Made by a program: the position numbers and the translations under genes | Assembly (NCBI GenBank): GCA_903891165.1 | Contig: CAITDR010000048.1 | Coordinates: forward strand, 1-50,757 | Direction of reading: 5' to 3' | Origin: an uncultured Pseudomonadota bacterium | Lineage (GTDB): Bacteria; Myxococcota_A; UBA796; SXON01 | Length of the DNA: 50,757 nucleotides | Shown here: piece by piece, positions 44,498-50,757 of the stretch | Numbering within the stretch: the first letter of the stretch is position 1 | How the letters are laid out: each line of letters opens with the position of its first letter | Notes under the pieces: generated by a model | The model's input: the letters and a program-made list of their open reading frames with translations, nothing else | Told to the model about the DNA's origin: nothing | Database searches by the model: none

Positions 44498-45577
44498 TCA
44501 GGTTGATCGTGCTGGCGGGCACGCTCCCAACCCCTCCCCCACCACCTGCCCCCAGCTCCGCACCGACGGCGTCGCCCGCCGCCCCTGCCAAAGCCGGATG
44601 GCCTCAGGAAAGTCATCTGTAGTCTGCACTACACTTCCACCTTCTCCAGTCAGAAGGCGGCAATCTCCGATGTCGGTGGTCACCACGGGGGTGCCCTGCG
44701 CCCGGTAGGCGAGGATTTTTAAGGGGCAGAACCAGGGCGGGGCGTCGGCGGCGTAGGGGGCGAGGCCCACGTCCATCGCGGCGACGAGGTCGGCGCTCTC
44801 GCGCTCGCTCACCTGCCCGACGCTGTGCAGGCGGGGGTGAGGGGGGAGGCGGACGGGGCCTTCTCCCACACAAAGCCCTTGGGCTTCGGGGAAGATGTCC
44901 AAAAGCTCGATCAGCCGCTCCACCCCGTGCCAGGGTTTCATACTGCCGAGGAAGCCGAGCACGAGGTGACCCTCCAGGCCCAGGCGACGCCGGGCTTCTT
45001 CACGTTTGCCTACAAAGGGCTCCACTCCGTTGGGGAGGTGGAGAATTTCTCCTTTACAACCTATCTCTTCCTTCAACCACCTTGCCAGATAGGCGCTCAC
45101 CGCGACCAGCCTGGGCGCCGCTTGGAGCACGTCTTTTTCCCAGGCCTTGGCCCAGGTGGGAAGAGAAAGTGCTTCAAAACGGCTCCGCTCCTCCACCAAT
45201 GGGGCATTCACCTCCAAAATCCAGGGGATACCTTGTGCATGGAGCTTCCACCCCGCGTCGGAGTAGAGGCTGTGCCGCTCCCAGATCAGGCTGGGATTTT
45301 GGCGGTAGGCCAGCCGGGCTATCCGTCTTGCGGTCCACACTTCTCGATAGTCACGGTAGGACCGCAGCCAGGAAGGCCAGCCTGGAACTCCGGTTTCGAG
45401 GATGGGCAGGTTGAAGTCGGGCGCATGGTTGCCCCGGCTATCCTCCCGCCGTGCGACCACGCTGGTAGCCTGCAACGCACGGGCCACTCCGCGCAGGTGT
45501 GCGGAGGATCCCGACGGTCCCAACAGCGGAATTCCCGGCGCCGCACTCAGAAGTAGCGGGCGCGGGCCAGGATCCAT
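44498..45577 (-). CDS. Glycosyltransferase family 4 (GT-B)
   Basis: The 359-residue enzyme has the GT-B pattern: N-terminal GIPLLGPSGSSAHLRGVARA, linker AVSAYLARWLKEEIGCKGEI with HLPNGVEPF, and a donor domain LVLGFLGSMKPWHGVERLIE, LCVGEGPVRL, ADAPPWFCPLKILAYRAQGT followed by PVVTTDIGDCRLL. The Glu of the usual E-x7-E is replaced in the PPWFCPLKILAY context, so donor handling may differ. It would add a sugar from a nucleotide donor in the cytosol. Its ATG overlaps the upstream stop by one base, but its link to the sulfur genes is unclear. Confidence 0.88.
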   Translation of the reverse strand: MDPGPRPLLLSAAPGIPLLGPSGSSAHLRGVARALQATSVVARREDSRGNHAPDFNLPILETGVPGWPSWLRSYRDYREVWTARRIARLAYRQNPSLIWERHSLYSDAGWKLHAQGIPWILEVNAPLVEERSRFEALSLPTWAKAWEKDVLQAAPRLVAVSAYLARWLKEEIGCKGEILHLPNGVEPFVGKREEARRRLGLEGHLVLGFLGSMKPWHGVERLIELLDIFPEAQGLCVGEGPVRLPPHPRLHSVGQVSERESADLVAAMDVGLAPYAADAPPWFCPLKILAYRAQGTPVVTTDIGDCRLLTGEGGSVVQTTDDFPEAIRLWQGRRATPSVRSWGQVVGEGLGACPPARST

Positions 45578-46746
45578 CAGGCGCGGCTGGCCTCGAAGGC
45601 CTGCTCCAGATCGCCAAGGAGGTCCGGCAGATCTTCGATGCCCACCGACAGGCGAATCAGTCCATCGACGATGCCGATGGCCTTCCGCTTCTCCGGTTCA
45701 ATGGATGCGTGGGTCATGGCGGCGGGCAGCTCGATCAGCGACTCCACCCCCCCCAGGCTCTCGGCAAGGGTGAAGATTTTTGTCATCGCCACAAAGCGGC
45801 GGGCGCGGGCGAGATCCCCTTTCAGCTCAAAGCTGATCATTCCGCCAAAGCCGGACATCTGCGACCTGGCTATGGCATAGCCGGGGTGGCTTTCGTGGAG
45901 CGGGTAGTAGACCCGCTCCACCTCGGGGTGGTCCAACAGAAAATCCACGATGGCACGGGCATTCTGCTGGTGCCTTTCCATCCGCACATGCAGGGTTTTG
46001 AGGCCGCGCAAGGTGAGGAAGCAGTCCATGGGGCCCGGCACGGCGCCGATGGCGTTCTGGTGGAATTTCAGGCGCTCGTAGGCGGCGGTGTGGTTGGTCA
46101 GGACGGTGCCGCCCACCACATCGGAGTGACCGCCGAGGTATTTGGTGGTGGAGTGCAGCACAAAATCGGCGCCCAGCGCCAGCGGATTCTGGAAGTAGGG
46201 CGAGGCGAAGGTGTTGTCCACCACCACCTGCGCACCCACGGCGTGTGCACGCGTCACCACCGCCCGGATGTCGGTGATTTTTAACAGGGGGTTGGTGGGG
46301 CTTTCCAGCCACACCAGCTTGGTACCCTCGGGGATGGCCTGCTCCATTGGGACTTTTGTAAAGTCCACAAAGGAGAACTGGAAGCCATGGGGCCGCAGCA
46401 CCTTGTCAAACAGCCGGTAGGTGCCGCCGTAGACGTCGTCACCGCAGACCACATGGTCGCCCGGGCTTACGACCGTACGAACCAGGGTATCGGTGGCGGC
46501 CAAGCCGGAGGCAAAGACCAGCCCGTGCGCGGCCCCTTCCAGTGCGGCGAGGCAGCCCTGAAGGGCGGTACGCGTCGGGTTGTCGGTGCGGCTGTATTCA
46601 TAGCCCTGGTGTTTGCCCACTTCCTGCTGAGCATAGGTGCTCACCTGGAAGATGGGGGTCATCACCGCGCCGGTGCTGGGGTCGGGGGACTGCCCGGCGT
46701 GGATGGCGCGGGTGCCAAAACCTTCGGGAGGAGCGCCGCTTTTCAT
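45577..46746 (-). CDS. Cystathionine gamma-synthase/gamma-lyase family PLP enzyme
   Basis: The 389-residue enzyme shows the Cys/Met metabolism family: GFGTRAIHAGQSPDPSTGAV, YEYSRTDNPTRTAL, FASGLAATDT, VVDNTFASPYFQNPLALGAD, HSTTKYLGGHSDVVGG with the PLP lysine, and SLGGVESLIELPAAMTH plus RLSVGIEDL. Pairing with a cystathionine beta-synthase favours the lyase role (cystathionine to cysteine), but lyase and synthase cannot be separated by eye. ATGA overlap with the upstream gene. Confidence 0.93.
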   Translation of the reverse strand: MKSGAPPEGFGTRAIHAGQSPDPSTGAVMTPIFQVSTYAQQEVGKHQGYEYSRTDNPTRTALQGCLAALEGAAHGLVFASGLAATDTLVRTVVSPGDHVVCGDDVYGGTYRLFDKVLRPHGFQFSFVDFTKVPMEQAIPEGTKLVWLESPTNPLLKITDIRAVVTRAHAVGAQVVVDNTFASPYFQNPLALGADFVLHSTTKYLGGHSDVVGGTVLTNHTAAYERLKFHQNAIGAVPGPMDCFLTLRGLKTLHVRMERHQQNARAIVDFLLDHPEVERVYYPLHESHPGYAIARSQMSGFGGMISFELKGDLARARRFVAMTKIFTLAESLGGVESLIELPAAMTHASIEPEKRKAIGIVDGLIRLSVGIEDLPDLLGDLEQAFEASRA

Positions 46747-48134
46747 ACCCGATCCCGCTGGCTGGTGATGGTGGCCATGTAGTCGATCAGATCAATGCGG
46801 GTGATGATGTCGATGGGCTTGCCGCCGTCGATCACAATCGCCACCTTGGAGCGCTTGAACAGCTCGGTGAGCACCGAAACTTCGGTGGTTTCATCGACCG
46901 TACAGAAGTTCATCTCCATAATTTCCCGAATCTGAGTATCGGACCGGGCCCCAGCCAGAGCACGCTCCAGAAGCCGGTTTTCGTGGACCATGCCCACCAC
47001 TTTGCCGTCCTCGGTGACCGGCACCTGGGAGATGCCGTGCAGCTTCAGCATGCCGACCACCTCGGTCACCCGTGCGGTGGCAGGAACCGAGATCAGCTCG
47101 CGACCGCGCCCCTTGTTGTCCAGCAGCTCTTTGACGGTCCCAAACCAGGTTTCCGGCTCCATAAAGCCGTTTTCGCGCATCCAGGCGTCGTTGTAGACCT
47201 TCGACAGGTAGCGGGCGCCGGAGTCCGGGAGCAGCACACAGCAGCGCATCTCCGGTTTCCCGTGCAATTTCATCCACTTGACTGCACCGGCCACCACCGC
47301 ACCCGAGGATGTGCCGGGGAAAACCCCCTCTTCCCGCACCAGCCGGCGGGTCATCAGGTAGCACTCCTTGTCGTTCACCCGGACCACATCGTCGATGAAG
47401 TCAAAGTTGATGGTGGAAGGCAGGAAGTCCTCGCCAATGCCCTCGACCTTGTAGGAGTAGGGCTGGGTGAGCTGGCCGGTGTGGAAGTAGTCGAAGTACA
47501 ACGATCCCACAGGATCGACGCCGACAACCCGCACCTTGGGATCTTTTTCCTTCAGGTACTTGCTGACACCGCTGACCGTGCCGCCGGTGCCCAGCCCTGC
47601 GAAGAAGACATCGATCTTCCCGCCAAATTGCTGCCAGATCTCCGGGCCGGTGCTCTCGTAGTGGCAGGCGGGGTTGGAGGGGTTGTGGTACTGGTTGGAG
47701 TAGACCGCGTTGGGGGTCTCTTCCACCAGACGCGCGGCAGTTTTGTAGTAAGAACGCGGATCATCGGGCTCCACATCGGTGGGGCAGATGACCACGCGGG
47801 CGCCGTAGGCGCGCAGCGCGGCACGCTTCTCTTCCGACTGCTTGTCGGGCATCACAAAGATGCACTTGTAGCCGCGCACCGCCGCCACCATGGCCAGACC
47901 GGCGCCGGTGTTGCCGGAGGTGGCTTCCACAATGGTGCCGCCGGGCTTGAGTTTTCCGGCTTTTTCCAGATCGTCCAGGATTTTGATGCCCAGGCGGTCC
48001 TTTACGGAGTTGGCCGGGTTCATGTACTCCAACTTCGCGTACAGGTTTCCGGGCACCCCGGCGGTGACCTTGTTCAGACGCACGCAGGGGGTGTCTCCGA
48101 CGCAGTCGAGGACGTTGTTGTACAGAGGACGCAT
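46743..48134 (-). CDS. cbs: Cystathionine beta-synthase with C-terminal CBS pair
   Basis: Residues 1-330 are a PLP beta-synthase: NVLDCVGDTPCVRLNK, MNPANSVKDR with the PLP lysine, EATSGNTGAGLAM, GTGGTVSGVSKYL and GTSSGAVVAGA. Residues 335-463 hold two CBS motifs (VTEVVGMLKLHGISQVPVTE, TEVSVLTELFKRSKVAIVID). The layout is that of cystathionine beta-synthase, serine plus homocysteine to cystathionine, rather than cysteine synthase. ATG 48134 is preferred to an in-frame TTG six bases upstream. First gene of a leftward operon. Confidence 0.93.
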   Translation of the reverse strand: MRPLYNNVLDCVGDTPCVRLNKVTAGVPGNLYAKLEYMNPANSVKDRLGIKILDDLEKAGKLKPGGTIVEATSGNTGAGLAMVAAVRGYKCIFVMPDKQSEEKRAALRAYGARVVICPTDVEPDDPRSYYKTAARLVEETPNAVYSNQYHNPSNPACHYESTGPEIWQQFGGKIDVFFAGLGTGGTVSGVSKYLKEKDPKVRVVGVDPVGSLYFDYFHTGQLTQPYSYKVEGIGEDFLPSTINFDFIDDVVRVNDKECYLMTRRLVREEGVFPGTSSGAVVAGAVKWMKLHGKPEMRCCVLLPDSGARYLSKVYNDAWMRENGFMEPETWFGTVKELLDNKGRGRELISVPATARVTEVVGMLKLHGISQVPVTEDGKVVGMVHENRLLERALAGARSDTQIREIMEMNFCTVDETTEVSVLTELFKRSKVAIVIDGGKPIDIITRIDLIDYMATITSQRDRV

Positions 48135-48275
48135 GGGCAAACACCGGGGGAGGGTCGGCCCACGTAGCCCGGCCTACGGGGGGATGCCAGGGGGGCGATG
48201 GAGGGCTCCATGCCAACCCGAGGGCGCCTGCGGCGCTCGGGCCGCACGCGCCTTGCGTGGTATAGAAGATCCTCC

Positions 48276-49370
48276 GTGTCCCGACCCACCTGCCTCCGCT
48301 GCCGCCGCCCTCAGACCGTTTGTGTTTGTGAGGCGATCCATCCCCAACAAAGCCGCACCCATGTGCTCTTCCTGCAGCATCCGCACGAGGCACGGATGCC
48401 GGTGAGCACCTGTAGACTTGCACATATTTCGCTTCCAAACTCCCAAATGTTTGTGTCGATGCGGCCGGAGGGCATCCCGGAGCTGGAAAAAATGCTCGGG
48501 GAACCGGATACTTTTTTGCTGTTCCCCGGGCTGGACTCGGTGGATGTGGCCGAGCTTCCCCAGCCCCCCCGCAACCTTCTGGTGGTGGATGGAACCTGGA
48601 TTGACGCCCGTAAATTGGTGGAGCGCTCGCCGCTGCTCTCTGGACTTCCCCGTCTCGGCTTTTGTCCGCCCCAGCCCAGCAACTATCGCATCCGTCGGGA
48701 GCCCGCCGAGCACTGCCTCTCCACCATTGAGGCGGTTGCTTATGTTCTGAGTGTTCTGGAGGGGGAGCAATTTTCGCCGATGTTGGGCGCATTTACCCGC
48801 ATGGTGGACCAGCAACTGGCGTTTATTGCAACCCGTTCGCCGAGTAGTCGTCATCCGGGGCGCCCCTCTCCGCTGGATCGCCTTCGTCGGGATCAGGACA
48901 ACCTTCTGCTCTTTTTTGCGGAAGCCGGGGAAATTCCTCCCCTTCTTCAATGGGTGGCCCTTCGCCTGTCCACCGGGGAGCGCTTTGAGAGCCTGCTTCG
49001 GCCCCCGCGCCACCTTTGGGCCCGCGCGTCGGAGCACCTGGACATTTCCCCGCCTTTGGAGCCGGAATCTTGGGATCATGCCCGGGCACGTTGGGCGGAG
49101 TTTGTCCGACCCACGGATATCGGCCTGACCTGGGGGCTACATCCCACCGAAGTGCTACGCTACCAGGGTCTGGAGATGACGGAACCCCAGGATCTCAAAC
49201 GATTTTTGCGCAATCTCTTGAACCGGCCCTTGGGCGGGGTGGAGGGGCTGGCCACCGAGCTGGGTCTGGCACTTCCCCAGGGACGTGGCCGACCTTTTCG
49301 GCGTCTGGTTGCTCTGGAAGGAGTACTTCGGGCAACCTTGGACGGCAGGCTTCGGGCCGCCAAGCTCTGA
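48276..49370 (+). CDS. DTW domain protein, tRNA-uridine aminocarboxypropyltransferase-like, with C-terminal extension
   Basis: From GTG 48276 the product is 364 residues. It has the N-terminal zinc cysteines (CLRCRRPQTVCVCE), a LFLQHPHEARMPVSTCRL segment, NLLVVDGTWIDARKL with the D-x-T-W signature, and RREPAEHCLSTIEAVAYVL. The family transfers the aminocarboxypropyl group of SAM to tRNA uridine (acp3U). About 150 residues after the usual end form an added domain (ESWDHARARWAEFVRPTDIG) that I do not recognise. A TATAGA about 10 bp before the GTG could give a nearly leaderless transcript. Confidence 0.85.
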   Translation: MSRPTCLRCRRPQTVCVCEAIHPQQSRTHVLFLQHPHEARMPVSTCRLAHISLPNSQMFVSMRPEGIPELEKMLGEPDTFLLFPGLDSVDVAELPQPPRNLLVVDGTWIDARKLVERSPLLSGLPRLGFCPPQPSNYRIRREPAEHCLSTIEAVAYVLSVLEGEQFSPMLGAFTRMVDQQLAFIATRSPSSRHPGRPSPLDRLRRDQDNLLLFFAEAGEIPPLLQWVALRLSTGERFESLLRPPRHLWARASEHLDISPPLEPESWDHARARWAEFVRPTDIGLTWGLHPTEVLRYQGLEMTEPQDLKRFLRNLLNRPLGGVEGLATELGLALPQGRGRPFRRLVALEGVLRATLDGRLRAAKL

Positions 49371-49379
49371 GCGGTCGCC

Positions 49380-50150
49380 CTATCGGCCCGCAGTGAGATA
49401 GGCGAGGATTAACTTCAGGTCTTCGTCGGACAGCCGATCGTCGGGGATCCGCGGCATGCGGCTGTTGGGCGCCTTCACCCCGTCGATGTACACCCGCCGG
49501 ATACGCTGCGCAAACTGTTCCGGGGTCAGCACGGAGATCCCAAAAAACTCCAGCTCGCCGCCCTCGGCCGTGCGGTGACAGGAGCCACAGTACTCCTCGG
49601 CCAGCACTTCCCCATCGGTCACCGAGCCCAGCTCTTCGCCCAGTTTTCCTTTGATAGAAGCCAGAAACTCGCTCTGGTTGTGCCAGGTGGCGTAGTCGGT
49701 ACCCAGCGGCTGTGCACGCGGGTCGTCGCCGGGGTCGGCGTCGGTACGGGTCTTCAGGTAGGCTTCCAGATGGGCCGCCTGCTCCGCCGTCATTTGGCTG
49801 TCACCGGGGAAGTAGACGTCTACACAGATCTGCCCGCCGAAGGCACCCAGGGTGTCACTCTCGGCCATGTTCCACTTTTCGTTGTTTTTCCAGCTTCCCC
49901 GTAGGCCGGCGTTGTAGACGGTGTGGCCCGGGCGGTTCAGCTCGCCCTCGTCCTGGTAGAGCGTGTCCGCCTCGGAGGCGTTGTGGCACTTGGCGCAGGT
50001 CAGGGCGTAGATACTGTCATCTTCCCACTGCTCTTCCAGGAAGATGGCCTCCCCCGCCACCGGGTCGGGCGTACCCGTGAAGCCCTTGGCCAGCGGGCTC
50101 TGCCAGCTTTCCATGTCGTAGCTACAGGCCAGGGACAGAATCAACAGCAT
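49380..50150 (-). CDS. Di-heme c-type cytochrome lipoprotein
   Basis: From ATG 50150 the product is 256 residues, with a lipobox LSLAC (Cys9). Two heme sites are CAKCH (52-56) and CGSCH (188-192). The second is followed by MPRIPDDRLSDEDLKLILAY, with the Met ligand and last helix of a class I cytochrome. The first module has an unusual insertion (GGQICVDVYFPGDSQMTAEQ). It should carry electrons on the periplasmic side of a membrane; partner unknown. The frame is open further upstream to 50246, but that lacks a signal. Confidence 0.85.
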   Translation of the reverse strand: MLLILSLACSYDMESWQSPLAKGFTGTPDPVAGEAIFLEEQWEDDSIYALTCAKCHNASEADTLYQDEGELNRPGHTVYNAGLRGSWKNNEKWNMAESDTLGAFGGQICVDVYFPGDSQMTAEQAAHLEAYLKTRTDADPGDDPRAQPLGTDYATWHNQSEFLASIKGKLGEELGSVTDGEVLAEEYCGSCHRTAEGGELEFFGISVLTPEQFAQRIRRVYIDGVKAPNSRMPRIPDDRLSDEDLKLILAYLTAGR

Positions 50151-50206
50151 GGGAGAGCCTCCGGCGGCAGGACTAACCTGCCGGGCCTTCCCCGTGGGAC
50201 GCAGCG

Positions 50207-50268
50207 GGGCACCATAAAAAAGGAAGTGCCTTAGAGGGTCGGGCAACAGGGCACTATAAAAAAGGAAG
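50207..50268. repeat. Two copies of a 20-bp direct repeat, one mismatch
   Basis: GGGCACCATAAAAAAGGAAG at 50207 recurs at 50249 with C changed to T. Read leftward, both supply TTCCTTTTTTAT, so the duplication doubles the U tract after ahcY. The left copy also forms a GGCAC/GTGCC hairpin. Confidence 0.75.
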
Positions 50269-50300
50269 CGGGGTAGCCCCCAAGAAGAGGCCTACCCCGC
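50254..50300 (-). terminator. Rho-independent terminator of ahcY
   Basis: Leftward, GCGGGGTAG pairs with CTACCCCGC across a 15-base loop and is followed by TTCCTTTTTTAT. It starts 16 bp after the ahcY stop. Confidence 0.85.
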
Positions 50301-50315
50301 CATCACACAAACCGC

Positions 50316-50757
<442 letters not shown>

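Noticed and set aside
46542-48167. 541-codon rightward open frame
   Set aside because: Antisense to cystathionine beta-synthase; composition is His/Gly/Val-rich without domains.

Overview
The window is GC-rich, densely packed bacterial chromosome. It carries Ser/Thr protein kinases with HRDVSPSN-type catalytic loops, PEGA repeats and AAA/TPR tails, many lipoproteins, a PP2C phosphatase, hemerythrin/NnrS, and an F-type ATPase operon with both b and b' subunits. These traits suggest a Myxococcota-like or other deltaproteobacterial-grade organism. This is inferred from gene content only. Start codons are often TTG or GTG, and neighbouring genes commonly overlap by ATGA, GTGA or TTGA.

Layout. 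1-7.1 kb: two tandem kinase-ATPase-TPR signalling proteins facing a PP2C phosphatase. 7.1-11 kb: an RmlC-type sugar epimerase, two lipoprotein enzymes (esterase, sulfatase-like), and an unrecognised gene behind a near-perfect 36-bp palindrome. 11-19 kb: hemerythrin plus NnrS, a cyclophilin, a fatty-acid hydroxylase fused to an SDR, a collagen-like anchored protein, a polytopic membrane protein and a CPA2 antiporter. 19.2-20.7 kb: tRNA-Val and tRNA-Asp, followed by an unrecognised three-gene cassette whose first gene has a broken frame. 20.6-24.7 kb: ASCH, cupin, CDF metal exporter, MFS and class I amidotransferase-like genes. 24.8-29.3 kb: a PEGA-repeat kinase, a disrupted outer-membrane-like gene coupled to a thioredoxin, and a small gene pair containing a polyvalent-protein-kinase-like protein.

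29.4-35.3 kb: the ATP synthase operon, transcribed leftward as b', b, delta, alpha, gamma, beta, epsilon. Subunits a and c are absent here, and epsilon is only 83 residues. 35.4-38.8 kb: a lipoprotein, then a tightly overlapping operon of ATP-grasp ligase, pentapeptide protein, ECF-like sigma factor and anti-sigma-like membrane protein. 38.9-42.5 kb: a winged-helix STAND regulator and a secreted protein. 42.5-42.9 kb is a 404-bp non-coding region with a hairpin, a phased direct-repeat array, an inverted repeat and a rightward terminator. 42.9-44.4 kb: a lower-GC two-gene unit with a DUF6932-like nucleotidyltransferase fold, the strongest candidate for a transferred, poorly described system. 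44.5-50.8 kb: a glycosyltransferase, reverse transsulfuration genes (cystathionine beta-synthase and a gamma-synthase/lyase), a DTW-domain tRNA modifier, a di-heme cytochrome lipoprotein and the 3' part of ahcY. The last fits with transsulfuration as homocysteine metabolism.

All functional calls are read from translated motifs. No database search was possible. No CRISPR array, transposase, integrase or rRNA gene was seen.
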